Positions 49,286 to 58,602 are shown, counted from the first letter of the stretch. The stretch is DNA of 64,000 nucleotides from Chloroflexota bacterium (GCA_016219545.1 JACRMH010000066.1:52975-116974), one strand, 5' to 3'. The notes: a model not told the origin generated them from the sequence alone. Program-made: numbers and translations.

Positions 49286-51027
49286 ATCTGTATAGTTGGT
49301 TTCAGCTTATTTTCTATATAGTGGTTTTGCTTTTGCTGGCAAAACCACTTGGTTCGTTTATGGCAAAAGTTTATCAGGGCGAGCGCACCTTTCTTGACCG
49401 TGTACTGGTTCCCGTTGAGCGGTTCATTTATCGCCTCTCCGGCGTCAAACCGGATGAAGATATGAACTGGAAGACGTATGCCGTAGCCGTAATGTTGTTT
49501 AACGTATTCGGTCTACTCTTAGTATATGCGTTACAACGGCTTCAGGCTGTCCTGCCGCTAAATCCACAAGGACTCGGCGCGGTCACGCCTGATTCCTCGT
49601 GGAATACAGCAGTTAGTTTTGCCACGAATACAAACTGGCAGGGCTATGGCGGCGAAGTGACGATGAGCTATTTCTCGCAAATGCTCGGTTTAACAGTGCA
49701 GAACTTCGTATCTGCGGCGACAGGCATGGCAGTTATGATCGCGTTGATCCGCGGTATTGTACGTCACACTGCCAAAGGTATCGGCAACTTTTGGGTTGAC
49801 CTCACCCGTTCCACACTTTACATCCTTCTACCGCTTTCAATCGTTGTGGCTCTCGCGCTTGTTTCACAAGGCGTTGTGCAAACATTTAGCCCATACAAAA
49901 CTGTGGCGTTGCTCCAGCCCACCACTGACGCGAATGGAAACGTGGTAACAGAGCAGGTATTAGCAGTGGGACCGGCAGCCTCGCAAATTGCCATCAAACA
50001 ACTGGGCACGAACGGTGGTGGTTTCTTTAACGTTAACTCGGCTCATCCGTTTGAAAACCCAACGCCGTTTTCCAACTTCATCGAGATGTTGTCCATTCTC
50101 GTGATCTCGGGTGCTTTATGTTACACCTTTGGGGTGATGGTGGGCGATACACGCCAAGGCTGGGCTATTTTGATCACGATGACCATCATCATGGTGGCAT
50201 TCCTTTCGCTCGCTGTTTGGGCGGAGCAAGGTGGTAACCCAGCCTTCACTGCAATGGGTGTTGATCAAGTACAGACCAATATCAATCCTGGCGGAAACAT
50301 GGAAGGCAAAGAGACACGTTTCGGTATTGCAAACTCTGCGCTTTGGGCAACTGTTACCACTTCTGCCTCTAATGGCTCGGTCAACTCGATGCATGATTCG
50401 TTCATGCCGCTCGGTGGGTTGGTCCCGCTTTTCATGATGCAACTGGGAGAGATTATCTTCGGTGGTGTGGGTTCCGGCTTATACGGAATGTTGGCCTTCG
50501 TCATCGTAGCGGTCTTTATCTCCGGCTTGATGGTTGGACGCACACCGGAATATCTCGGCAAGAAGATAGAAGCGTATGAAATGAAGATGGCTTCACTCAT
50601 GCTCCTGATCCCGATCCTACTGGCAAAGGTTGGGACAGCGATTGCTGTCATTGCGCCTGCAGGACTCGCCACAATTTGGAATACAGGCGGTCCACACGGA
50701 TTCAGCGAAGTGCTTTATGCCTTTTCTTCAGCCGCCAACAACAATGGTTCGGCATTTGCAGGTCTTGGCGCGAACAACCCGTTCTACAACACCGCGCTTG
50801 GCATCTGTATGTTCTTTGCCCGTTACTTGCTGATCGTCCCTGCGCTTGCGATTGCCGGCTCTCTTGTCCAAAAGAAGAAAGTTCCTGCCGGAAGCGGGAC
50901 ACTGCCGACACATACGCCGCTGTTCATCGCATGGCTGATCGGTGTCATCATGATCGTCGGTGCATTAAGTTTCATCCCTGCGCTTGCATTGGGACCCATC
51001 GTCGAGCACCTCATGGTGTTCAAATAA
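49282..51027 (+). CDS. kdpA: K+-transporting ATPase subunit A (channel-like)
   Basis: A 581-residue protein with about ten membrane helices. The four pore loops of the K+ selectivity filter are visible: FATNTNWQGYGGE, GTNGGGFFNVNSAHPFENP, TTSASNGSVNSMHDS and NNNGSAFAGLG. KdpA takes up K+ with high affinity and passes it to KdpB. The start at 49282 overlaps kdpF. A palindromic repeat (51035-51122) separates it from kdpB. Confidence 0.96.
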   Translation: MNLYSWFQLIFYIVVLLLLAKPLGSFMAKVYQGERTFLDRVLVPVERFIYRLSGVKPDEDMNWKTYAVAVMLFNVFGLLLVYALQRLQAVLPLNPQGLGAVTPDSSWNTAVSFATNTNWQGYGGEVTMSYFSQMLGLTVQNFVSAATGMAVMIALIRGIVRHTAKGIGNFWVDLTRSTLYILLPLSIVVALALVSQGVVQTFSPYKTVALLQPTTDANGNVVTEQVLAVGPAASQIAIKQLGTNGGGFFNVNSAHPFENPTPFSNFIEMLSILVISGALCYTFGVMVGDTRQGWAILITMTIIMVAFLSLAVWAEQGGNPAFTAMGVDQVQTNINPGGNMEGKETRFGIANSALWATVTTSASNGSVNSMHDSFMPLGGLVPLFMMQLGEIIFGGVGSGLYGMLAFVIVAVFISGLMVGRTPEYLGKKIEAYEMKMASLMLLIPILLAKVGTAIAVIAPAGLATIWNTGGPHGFSEVLYAFSSAANNNGSAFAGLGANNPFYNTALGICMFFARYLLIVPALAIAGSLVQKKKVPAGSGTLPTHTPLFIAWLIGVIMIVGALSFIPALALGPIVEHLMVFK

Positions 51028-51034
51028 ATATATT

Positions 51035-51122
51035 AACCACAAAGGAAAAGACAAAAGCATTATCCCTTCGTGAACCTCACCTGCACTTGCGTGCGGTGCA
51101 AGTGTTGTGACCCTTTGTGGTT
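51035..51122. repeat. Palindromic repeat inserted between kdpA and kdpB
   Basis: AACCACAAAGG and CCTTTGTGGTT are the ends. CACCTGCACTTGCG...GTGCAAGTGTTG (51078-51106) is the nested small hairpin. It makes the kdpA-kdpB gap 110 bp, in an operon whose other core gaps are short or overlapping. Confidence 0.72.
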
Positions 51123-51137
51123 GAAAAGAGAAAAACA

Positions 51138-53240
51138 ATGAATATTCAAACGAAAAAACAGAGTCCATATCGCCGTGAAATTTATCAGCGCGCCGTTGTG
51201 GAATCATTTATCAAACTCAATCCACGCTTGATGGTGAAGAATCCCGTTATGTTCGTCGTGGAAGTTGGGAGCGTGTTGACCACTGTATTGTGGATCCAGG
51301 CTCTCGCTGGAAAGGGTGAAGCACCCGCCTGGTTTATTGGAACTGTGGCGCTCTGGTTATGGTTCACAGTTTTATTTGCGAATTTCTCCGAAGCCGTCGC
51401 AGAAGGACGCGGAAAGGCGCAGGCCGAATCACTCCGCAAAGCGAGGCAGGATACCCCCGCCAAAAAACTACACAACGCAGCAACGGACGTGCAAAGCGCC
51501 TTATCAAAAGTTGAAGTAGTTTCATCCACAGCGCTGCGCAAGGATGATCTATATCTCGTTGAAGCTGGAGACATTCTCCCGGCAGATGGCGAGATCGTAA
51601 CGGGGATTGCGTCAGTGGATGAAAGTGCCGTGACCGGCGAATCAGCTCCCGTCGTGCGTGAGGCGGGCGGTGACCGTTCCGCTGTCACAGGCGGCACGCG
51701 ACTCCTTTCCGACTGGCTCATCATCCGCGTCAGTGCTGACCCGGGGCAGGGATTCCTTGACCGCATGATCAGCATGGTGGAAGGCGCGAAAAGACAAAAG
51801 ACACCGAACGAGATCGCGCTTAATATTTTGCTGGCCGGTTTCACGATCATTTTTTTGGTAGTGTGTGCCACTCTTCTGCCTTATTCACTTTATAGTGTGG
51901 GCGCTGCTGGCAAGGGGACTGCAATTACGATCACCGTGTTGGTTGCTTTGTTGGTGTGTTTGATCCCGACCACCATTGGCGGCTTGCTCTCCGCGATTGG
52001 CATTGCGGGCATGGATCGCATGATCCAGCGCAATGTCATCGCCATGTCGGGGCGTGCGGTGGAAGCTGCCGGTGATGTGGATGTATTGTTGCTCGATAAG
52101 ACCGGCACGATCACGCTGGGCAACCGTCAGGCTGTGGAATTCATTCCGGTGAACGGAGTTGATGTAAAAGATTTGGCCGAAGCCGCGCAACTCGCATCTC
52201 TGGCCGATGAAACTCCCGAAGGGCGTTCCATTGTTGTGCTTGCCAAGGAAAAATTTGGTTTACGTGGACGTGCGATGGGAGCCAGTGACGAAGCGCCGGA
52301 GGGAATGCACTTTGTCCCATTCACCGCACAGACCCGCATGAGTGGAGTCAACTTCGATGACACAACCATCCGCAAAGGCGCTCCCGATACGATGATCGAA
52401 ATGATCCTATTGAACGGCAATAAAGTTCCAGCCGACCTGAGACCCGCAGTCGATAGCATCGCCCGCATGGGGGGGACGCCGCTTGTCGTGGCGAAAAATA
52501 ATCAGGCGTTGGGTGTGATCCATTTGAAGGACATTGTCAAAGGCGGGATCAAGGAACGCTTCGCACAACTCCGCAAGATGGGAATCAAGACCGTGATGAT
52601 CACCGGCGATAACCCGCTCACAGCGGCAGCGATTGCCGCCGAGGCCGGTGTGGATGATTTCCTCGCACAGGCCACACCTGAAAACAAATTGGCACTCATC
52701 CGTGAATATCAGACCGGTGGTCGTCTTGTTGCCATGACTGGTGATGGCACGAACGATGCGCCTGCGCTTGCGCAAGCCGATGTAGCCGTTGCCATGAACA
52801 CGGGCACACAACCCGCGCGCGAAGCTGCCAATATGGTAGACCTCGACAGCAATCCAACCAAATTGCTAGAGATCGTGGAGATTGGCAAGCAACTGCTGAT
52901 GACACGCGGCGCGCTAACTACGTTCAGCATTGCCAACGATGTGGCGAAATACTTTGCCATCATCCCAGCCGTTTTCGCATCCACGTATCCGGTGCTGACC
53001 ACGCTGAACTTCATGCACCTTGCCACACCGGAAAGCGCAATTCTCTCTGCGGTGATCTTCAATGCGCTCATCATCATTGCATTGATCCCGCTGGCCTTGC
53101 GCGGCGTGCCATATCGCGCGGTCGGTGCGGCGCAGTTACTACGCGATAACCTGTTGATCTACGGCGACGGCGGCATCATTGCCCCGTTCATCGGAATCAA
53201 ATTGATAGACATGCTGTTGGTCGTGCTTCATTTAGTCTAA
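51138..53240 (+). CDS. kdpB: K+-transporting ATPase subunit B (P-type ATPase)
   Basis: A 700-residue P-type ATPase. TGES actuator loop (VTGESAPV), phosphorylation motif DKTGT with D320, nucleotide-site KGAPDTMI and GDGTNDAPALAQADV hinge are all present. It hydrolyses ATP to drive K+ uptake through KdpA. The start at 51138 (MNIQTKK) is chosen. The last core gene, kdpC, follows after 10 bp. Confidence 0.96.
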   Translation: MNIQTKKQSPYRREIYQRAVVESFIKLNPRLMVKNPVMFVVEVGSVLTTVLWIQALAGKGEAPAWFIGTVALWLWFTVLFANFSEAVAEGRGKAQAESLRKARQDTPAKKLHNAATDVQSALSKVEVVSSTALRKDDLYLVEAGDILPADGEIVTGIASVDESAVTGESAPVVREAGGDRSAVTGGTRLLSDWLIIRVSADPGQGFLDRMISMVEGAKRQKTPNEIALNILLAGFTIIFLVVCATLLPYSLYSVGAAGKGTAITITVLVALLVCLIPTTIGGLLSAIGIAGMDRMIQRNVIAMSGRAVEAAGDVDVLLLDKTGTITLGNRQAVEFIPVNGVDVKDLAEAAQLASLADETPEGRSIVVLAKEKFGLRGRAMGASDEAPEGMHFVPFTAQTRMSGVNFDDTTIRKGAPDTMIEMILLNGNKVPADLRPAVDSIARMGGTPLVVAKNNQALGVIHLKDIVKGGIKERFAQLRKMGIKTVMITGDNPLTAAAIAAEAGVDDFLAQATPENKLALIREYQTGGRLVAMTGDGTNDAPALAQADVAVAMNTGTQPAREAANMVDLDSNPTKLLEIVEIGKQLLMTRGALTTFSIANDVAKYFAIIPAVFASTYPVLTTLNFMHLATPESAILSAVIFNALIIIALIPLALRGVPYRAVGAAQLLRDNLLIYGDGGIIAPFIGIKLIDMLLVVLHLV

Positions 53241-53250
53241 AGGAATAAAA

Positions 53251-53814
53251 ATGACATCACAATTACGCCCCGCTTTTTTTATGCTTTTGATCTTTACTGT
53301 TATTACTGGTGTGATCTACCCATTGGCAGTGACAGGCATTGCGCAGGTCTTGTTCCCAAGCCAGTCCAATGGAAGTCTCATCATCGTGGATGGAAAGGCT
53401 GTTGGCTCGGAACTCATCGGTCAACAATTCGATGACCCAAAATATTTTTGGGGACGTCCATCTGCGGTCGGATATAACAGCACTGCTTCTTCAGGTTCAA
53501 ACTACGGACCGATGAATCCTGCTTTATTGGATTCTGTCCAAACACGGATCGACGCTTTGAAATCTGCCGATCCCGACAACACGCTTCCGATTCCCGTTGA
53601 CCTGGTGACTGCCTCTGGGAGCGGACTCGACCCGCACATCAGCATCGCCGCGGCGTTGTATCAGGTCCATCGTGTAGCATCAGCCCGCGGGTTGAGTGAA
53701 GCGGAAGTCACATCCCTTGTGGAGAAATATACAGAAGGTCGTCAATTTGGTTTCCTTGGCGAGCCTAGAGTCAATGTCTTGAAACTCAATCTTGCGTTGG
53801 ATGCATTGAAATAA
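53251..53814 (+). CDS. kdpC: K+-transporting ATPase subunit C
   Basis: A 187-residue protein. One N-terminal helix (FFMLLIFTVITGVIYPLAVTGIAQVLFP) and a soluble domain with SELIGQQFDDPKYFWGRPSA, SSGSNYGPMNPAL, DLVTASGSGLDPHIS and VNVLKLNLALD, all KdpC hallmarks. It assists ATP binding by KdpB. It ends 29 bp before a truncated KdpD-like gene. Confidence 0.95.
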   Translation: MTSQLRPAFFMLLIFTVITGVIYPLAVTGIAQVLFPSQSNGSLIIVDGKAVGSELIGQQFDDPKYFWGRPSAVGYNSTASSGSNYGPMNPALLDSVQTRIDALKSADPDNTLPIPVDLVTASGSGLDPHISIAAALYQVHRVASARGLSEAEVTSLVEKYTEGRQFGFLGEPRVNVLKLNLALDALK

Positions 53815-53843
53815 TAATCAAGAATATGAAAAGGAACATTGCC

Positions 53844-54590
53844 ATGAAGAAAATTAACTTTGCCCCAAACATGTTTATTAATGGTCTGCGCGGGATGTTG
53901 GCTGTCGCAGCCATCACAATTCCGATGTGGTTGATCGGCAGGAGTGTACTCGGCGAAGCAGTGATAGCGCTGCTGTATCTCGCGCCGATTGCCTGGAGTG
54001 CTAGCAAGTGGGGACAGGTATCTGGAGTTAGCGCTGCGTTCACGGCAGCCTTATGTTTTGATTTCCTGTTCATTCCGCCTTTCTATACTTTTGTTGTGGG
54101 TGGTCTGGAAGGTTGGCTGGTGCTGGTCATATTTTTTGCTATCGCCATCGTGGTTATTGGACGTATTCAGGACAGTCTATCCAAGGCGCGTGAAGCGACT
54201 TTTATGTACGAGTTAAGTTCCGCACTTTCCAACGTCCGCACACAGGACGCCGTTGCTCATATTGTTGCAAGATACATCAGGCAGCTATTTCAGGCTTCAC
54301 TTGTCAATGTGACATTCCAGCAGTCCAAACAATCTCCACGAATTGCCGTGAGCGAGCCTTTTGATGGCACCGGAGAAGGTAAGCCAGATCGCATCCTGCC
54401 CATTCTAAATGCCTGGGGTCTGGTCGGTGAGATCCGTATTTGGCGCGGCGAATTCGGGGAACTGCCGGCTGAGGAAAGTCTTTTGCTGCAAAACTTTACG
54501 TTGCAGGCGGCCAGAGCATTCGAACGTACACAATCCATGGAAATGGAACAAAAACTTAATGGCGTTTTGCCAAAGGCAGGCATAAAGTAA
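53844..54590 (+). CDS. Truncated KdpD-like sensor: DUF4118 membrane region plus GAF domain, no kinase
   Basis: A 248-residue protein. Four membrane helices with FDFLFIPPFYTF match the DUF4118 region of KdpD (the full KdpD at 58761 has FDFFLVPPYLTL). A GAF-like part (YELSSALSNVRTQDAVAHIVARYIRQLF) follows, matching YNLGRDLTSATDLNNVADIVISHIGQAF in KdpD. The N-terminal KdpD/USP domains and the C-terminal kinase are absent. It may sense K+ or ions and pass the signal to a partner, or dampen KdpD. The start at 53844 follows AAGGA. Confidence 0.82.
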   Translation: MKKINFAPNMFINGLRGMLAVAAITIPMWLIGRSVLGEAVIALLYLAPIAWSASKWGQVSGVSAAFTAALCFDFLFIPPFYTFVVGGLEGWLVLVIFFAIAIVVIGRIQDSLSKAREATFMYELSSALSNVRTQDAVAHIVARYIRQLFQASLVNVTFQQSKQSPRIAVSEPFDGTGEGKPDRILPILNAWGLVGEIRIWRGEFGELPAEESLLLQNFTLQAARAFERTQSMEMEQKLNGVLPKAGIK

Positions 54591-54606
54591 GGGATAATGC
54601 TCTGCT

Positions 54607-54672
54607 CTTGACAGTTTCTTGACGTGATTGACCTTTTTCTTGTCACCTTTTTGACAACCAAATGCATAAACT
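54607..54672 (+). promoter_or_regulatory. Kdp promoter 2: phased TTGAC-type repeats and -10
   Basis: CTTGAC 54607, CTTGAC 54618, ATTGAC 54627, CTTGTC 54639, TTTGAC 54650, then TAAACT at 54667. Offsets 0/11/20/32/43/60. It also lies in a 15-bp perfect dyad (54643-54657 / 54677-54691) around the -10. The ORF at 54697 follows. Confidence 0.68.
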
Positions 54673-54696
54673 GTATTTGTCAAAAAGGTGATGAGT

Positions 54697-54870
54697 ATGA
54701 AGAAAAAAACAAATCATTGGATCAAGCAGGTTATAACGTACTCGCCACTGGTGGGAATCATCGGCGCTTCATTGTTGAATGTGACCAGTTTTCAGCGCCA
54801 ACTATTGATGCTTTTTCTGCTCATTTGGGTGAATGTGTTCTTTCTCTATAAATCCTGGATAACCCAGTAA
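54697..54870 (+). CDS. Small membrane protein of the potassium locus
   Basis: A 57-residue protein with two hydrophobic helices (SPLVGIIGASLLNV; LLMLFLLIWVNVFFLY). Start at 54697, with AAGGTG close upstream. Family not recognised. It sits directly under one of the three phased promoters, so it is probably expressed under K+ limitation together with the Kdp genes. Confidence 0.6.
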   Translation: MKKKTNHWIKQVITYSPLVGIIGASLLNVTSFQRQLLMLFLLIWVNVFFLYKSWITQ

Positions 54871-54877
54871 TCAACAT

Positions 54878-54943
54878 CTTGACACTTTCTTGACGCTTAA
54901 GGGGCAGTTCTTGCGCCTAAATTGACACGCCCAACTTTAGAAT
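54878..54943 (+). promoter_or_regulatory. Kdp promoter 3: phased TTGAC-type repeats and -10
   Basis: CTTGAC 54878, CTTGAC 54889, CTTGCG 54910, ATTGAC 54921, then TAGAAT at 54938. Offsets 0/11/32/43/60; the middle repeat is degenerate. It overlaps an ACGCCCAAC...GTTGGGCGT hairpin (54927-54952). Confidence 0.65.
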
Positions 54944-54952
54944 GTTGGGCGT

Positions 54953-54980
54953 CTTGATATTTCCTTGATGGTGCCTTGAT
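54953..54980 (+). promoter_or_regulatory. Three CTTGAT repeats with 11-bp period at the regulator start
   Basis: CTTGAT at 54953, 54964 and 54975, exactly 11 bp apart. The last overlaps the ATG (54979). They would lie just after the predicted start of promoter 3, a place suited to autorepression. Confidence 0.55.
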
Positions 54981-55689
54981 GTCCATTGTTTCCAATTCTC
55001 TTTTGAAAATCCTCATCGTAGATGACGAGCGCCCCATCCGGCGCTTTCTAAACGCGTCGCTGGGAAGCCGCTACACAATTTTGGAAGTGGCGAACGGCGA
55101 AGAAGCGATCCAGTCCGCAGCGGTCAGTCACCCTGACTTGATCATCCTCGATCTGGGGCTGCCAGACATGGATGGCACGGACGTCATCCGCCGTATCCGT
55201 GAATGGACCGATGTGCCGGTGATCGTTATCTCTGTCCGCAACAGCGAGGAGGATAAGGTCTCCGCCCTGGACGCGGGTGCGGATGATTACCTCACCAAGC
55301 CTTTTGGCATCAGCGAATTACTTGCCCGCATTCGAGTTGCTTTGCGCCGTACAAATGAACTGGAAGCAGAGTATGCGATCTTCCAAAGCGATGACTTGAT
55401 GGTTGATTTTGTCAAACGCGAAGTGTGTGTCAATGACTCACCAGTCACGCTGACGCCAACCGAATTCAGCATCTTACGGACGCTTGTCAAGCATGTAGGC
55501 AAAGTTCTTACACACCAGCAGTTGATCAAGGAAGTCTGGGGCGGAAATTACCAGGCGGATTCTCATCTCCTGCGGGTCAACGTCAGCAATTTGCGGCGCA
55601 AGATCGAGAGCGATCCCAACAGGCCGCGACACATCATTACCGAGCCGGGCATTGGTTATCGGCTCAAGGAAATCGAAGCAAAATTATGA
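54979..55689 (+). CDS. OmpR-family response regulator (KdpE paralogue)
   Basis: A 236-residue regulator. Receiver: DD at 15-16, phospho-acceptor D58 (IILDLGLPDMDG), K in LTKPFG. Winged helix: VTLTPTEFSILRTLVKHVGKVLTHQQLIKEVWG and HLLRVNVSNLRRKIE. Strongly like the KdpE at 61415 but a distinct copy. No kinase is directly adjacent; it may take phosphate from KdpD or act with the truncated sensor upstream. It overlaps the next gene by ATGA. Confidence 0.9.
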   Translation: MSIVSNSLLKILIVDDERPIRRFLNASLGSRYTILEVANGEEAIQSAAVSHPDLIILDLGLPDMDGTDVIRRIREWTDVPVIVISVRNSEEDKVSALDAGADDYLTKPFGISELLARIRVALRRTNELEAEYAIFQSDDLMVDFVKREVCVNDSPVTLTPTEFSILRTLVKHVGKVLTHQQLIKEVWGGNYQADSHLLRVNVSNLRRKIESDPNRPRHIITEPGIGYRLKEIEAKL

Positions 55690-56753
55690 TAAACAATATG
55701 GTTTCAGATCTAACTAAGGAATATGAACATCAAAAAGCACTGTTCGAAAACCAGCCGGTTATTGTTCAAAGGTATGTTGAGAGTCAGGCGCAAGTCATTG
55801 CAGACGCGTTGATCTCGAAAACTTCACAGGTGCGCTTTAGCCTGCCTGACCGTGTGGTGACACAAATCGCGCAGGTTAGCCGGGAAGGAACGATCACCAT
55901 CCCTGAAGCGCAAAGAAAAAATGTGGCCGGTGGTTTTCTTCAACGCGATGTGCGCGAGGCATTGATACGGCGTTTAAGTGAACTGGAAAGGTCGGCAGAT
56001 CAGGCAATTGCTGTAGGCGCGGGATTGCTGCGTTATGCCGCTGTACTTCATCTGGTGCATGACATCCTGCCTTCAGGTCGCAGTGTAAAGTATCGTCCCA
56101 TTGACGATGAAAATATTCCAAGTATTCCAGTGGAAGATGGTGCGCTCGAGTCTGCCATTACACAAGCAAGCGACGCGATCACTGAAGAAGGAAACACAAA
56201 TGACCGCGGCGATCTGCAAACTCCATTCGTCCCGGCCGCGCGGAAATTTTTTCTGCCGCAGTGGGTGGCCTTCGATGATGCGGGTAAATTGCTGGTTGGC
56301 TCTGTACAGGAAGCCGAAGCTCATGTCCAGTCCATGCGGCATTATGTGATGATCTTGCACCGCGCCTTATCGCTTGCGCCTTATATTTCGGCAAGCGAGG
56401 AATATCAAGTCAAACGTTATGGTATTTTGGGACAACTTGTGAATCAGGCGCGTGCGCTGGCAAACTTCAAGACAGCAGAGATCATTCATGGAATAAAAGT
56501 GCGTGCCGAGAAGCACACCTTGAACCGCGGCTTGACCGTTACGCTGCCCTATTTCGATGACCAGAACCTTGCAATGGAGATCTCCAACATGGAGATCATC
56601 CCCGCCGGGCGGATCATGTTCGTTCCTGCTTTTGTGGTCCGCGCTTCGCAAGGTGAGCAGGCTAAAGTTGCTCAGGACACAAGGTTGAATGCATCCACTC
56701 GCAAGCACTTACTCGCGCAATTAAAGTCCCTTGAAACCGCATTCCAGTCATAA
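55686..56753 (+). CDS. Unknown protein of the potassium locus
   Basis: A 355-residue soluble-looking protein with no membrane segments and no recognised family. It is mainly helical in its first 130 residues, with an acidic Glu/Thr linker near 145-180 and a mixed second half (SEEYQVKRYGILGQLVNQARAL; IIPAGRIMFVPAFVVRASQGEQAKVAQDTRL). It is tied to the second response regulator by an ATGA overlap and followed by a KimA-like transporter, so it probably concerns K+ regulation. Confidence 0.72.
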   Translation: MINNMVSDLTKEYEHQKALFENQPVIVQRYVESQAQVIADALISKTSQVRFSLPDRVVTQIAQVSREGTITIPEAQRKNVAGGFLQRDVREALIRRLSELERSADQAIAVGAGLLRYAAVLHLVHDILPSGRSVKYRPIDDENIPSIPVEDGALESAITQASDAITEEGNTNDRGDLQTPFVPAARKFFLPQWVAFDDAGKLLVGSVQEAEAHVQSMRHYVMILHRALSLAPYISASEEYQVKRYGILGQLVNQARALANFKTAEIIHGIKVRAEKHTLNRGLTVTLPYFDDQNLAMEISNMEIIPAGRIMFVPAFVVRASQGEQAKVAQDTRLNASTRKHLLAQLKSLETAFQS

Positions 56754-56777
56754 CATTTCAAAGAAAAAGGTATCTAA

Positions 56778-58598
56778 ATGTTCTTCTCCATTGCTCTATT
56801 AATTATTGTTGTAGTTATCTCCCTGCGCGCCTCACCAAAGGAAAGTCAGGAGGACGCCCACATCCATGGTGCTGGGCAGATCGGCGTACTCGCGGCGATT
56901 GCCTTGTTTGGCGTGGACTATTTCACATCTTATTACTATGCCACCGGCGAAATGATGAGCGCACTGCATCCTTATGGTCTGCAAAAGTATGGCTACATTG
57001 CGGTTACGGTCATTGCCTTTGCCAACTTTGTCTTTGGAATGCTTTACATGTATTCGCTCGGGCCTTTCAACGAAGGCGGCGGGTCGTACACTGCCTCGAT
57101 GCGCTATCTCAAGCCAACGTTAAGTCTGATCGTGGCCGTCACATTGATCCAGGATTATGTGCTCACGATCGTGGTGTCGGCGCTTTCGGGCGGCGATCAA
57201 CTCCTGTCAATTATCAATGCCTATGATGCCCACTGGATATGGCATTTCGCGATTGGCGCGGCGCTTGCGGCGATCACCTGGTTCCTGACCATCCGCGGAC
57301 GCGGCGAATCGTCCCGCGTTGTGTTTACCATGCTCGGGGTATTCCTGATGTTGACCCTCACCATGGGAATTGGACTGGTGATCGCGCATCTAAAAGGCGT
57401 GACTGCTGAACCTGCTGAAACAACCACTGTCGCCGTCTCGCTCGGGCAGGCACTCCTGCACATGTTGACGGCATCCATGAAAGGCATGGTTGCCTTAACA
57501 GGATTGGAAGCGGTTTCAAATGGTGTTCAATTCTTTATCAATGAAGATGTGTCCCTTGTAAAGTGGGGCAAAAAACACATGCCGCGTTGGGAAAAACTAT
57601 GGGAATTTTATAGCGGTAAGTCTGGGGTGGGTCGTTTTGTGCAAACATCCTTCCTGTTCTACGGCGGGTTGACCACTCTTTTCCTGACTTACTTTTCACT
57701 GCGGTTCAACGTTTTTGATGGAACACTTGGACGCACGTTAATTGGCAATCTGGCTTTTATTGGTTTTTCGCAAATTCCTGGCGGTGTGATCCTGTTCTGG
57801 GCGTATCAAATACTCGCTGTTCTGATGTTGGCGGCAGCCTCCATGACCGCGTTTCAAGATGCGCAAGCCACCGAATGGCGTGACGTGGCCATTGGCGAGA
57901 TCCCCGAGGCCATTGTGTACCGCGATCCGCGCGGGACGTTTACACGCTCTGTGACGATCACCTTTGCGCTTTCCGTATTAATTATGTTCTTCGTACGCGG
58001 AAAGACTACCATTGCAGTCCCGTTCTATGGCGTGGGCGTATTTATGCCGATCATGATCATGGGACTTGCTGTCCGCAAGAATATCCTTGAAACTTTTACG
58101 GGCCGAACGCGCACCTGGGGTGCATTGGGTGCGTCATTTGCGGCTGCGATGGCGTTCGTGGTATTCATTGGTCAACTGGTTGGTAAATGGAGCGAGGGGG
58201 GTTGGGCGGTGTTGGTTTCATTTGCGCTGCTGGCGATTGCCGCGCACATGATGTTGCTTTCTCCGCTGGGTTTTCGTGAACCTAAACAAATTCATCGTAT
58301 CGTCCGCGACAAGGCGCGTGTTCAAGGTGCGATGGCATCCATTGTTGAGTGGCAGTCCCTCAGAATGCAGGAATATCGTTACGACTTATTGGTTGGCATT
58401 GCCCGCTTCTTTGAATTGTTCGGCGTTCACCGTCCCACACGTTATGAGCAGCCTGCCGTTGCAGGTGACTATGACCACGCCCTGCATGTGGATCACCCAG
58501 AAGCGCCGTCTTTGCTTGAACAGTATCTTGATAAGCCTCAGCCGAAACTTGGCGGCGGACCGAAAGAAACGGAACCTGTCCCGCACGACATAGAATAG
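56778..58598 (+). CDS. APC-family transporter, KimA-like potassium importer candidate
   Basis: A 606-residue protein with about 12 membrane helices and a cytoplasmic C-terminal domain of about 100 residues. GVDYFTSYYYATGEMMS and GPFNEGGGSYTASMRYL correspond to the helix-1 and helix-3 regions of KimA/YdaO (607 residues in B. subtilis), a K+/H+ symporter of the APC superfamily. Its place between Kdp regulators supports potassium rather than amino acids as substrate. An intrinsic terminator follows at 58603. No c-di-AMP riboswitch is visible. Confidence 0.75.
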   Translation: MFFSIALLIIVVVISLRASPKESQEDAHIHGAGQIGVLAAIALFGVDYFTSYYYATGEMMSALHPYGLQKYGYIAVTVIAFANFVFGMLYMYSLGPFNEGGGSYTASMRYLKPTLSLIVAVTLIQDYVLTIVVSALSGGDQLLSIINAYDAHWIWHFAIGAALAAITWFLTIRGRGESSRVVFTMLGVFLMLTLTMGIGLVIAHLKGVTAEPAETTTVAVSLGQALLHMLTASMKGMVALTGLEAVSNGVQFFINEDVSLVKWGKKHMPRWEKLWEFYSGKSGVGRFVQTSFLFYGGLTTLFLTYFSLRFNVFDGTLGRTLIGNLAFIGFSQIPGGVILFWAYQILAVLMLAAASMTAFQDAQATEWRDVAIGEIPEAIVYRDPRGTFTRSVTITFALSVLIMFFVRGKTTIAVPFYGVGVFMPIMIMGLAVRKNILETFTGRTRTWGALGASFAAAMAFVVFIGQLVGKWSEGGWAVLVSFALLAIAAHMMLLSPLGFREPKQIHRIVRDKARVQGAMASIVEWQSLRMQEYRYDLLVGIARFFELFGVHRPTRYEQPAVAGDYDHALHVDHPEAPSLLEQYLDKPQPKLGGGPKETEPVPHDIE

Positions 58599-58602
58599 AT
58601 AA

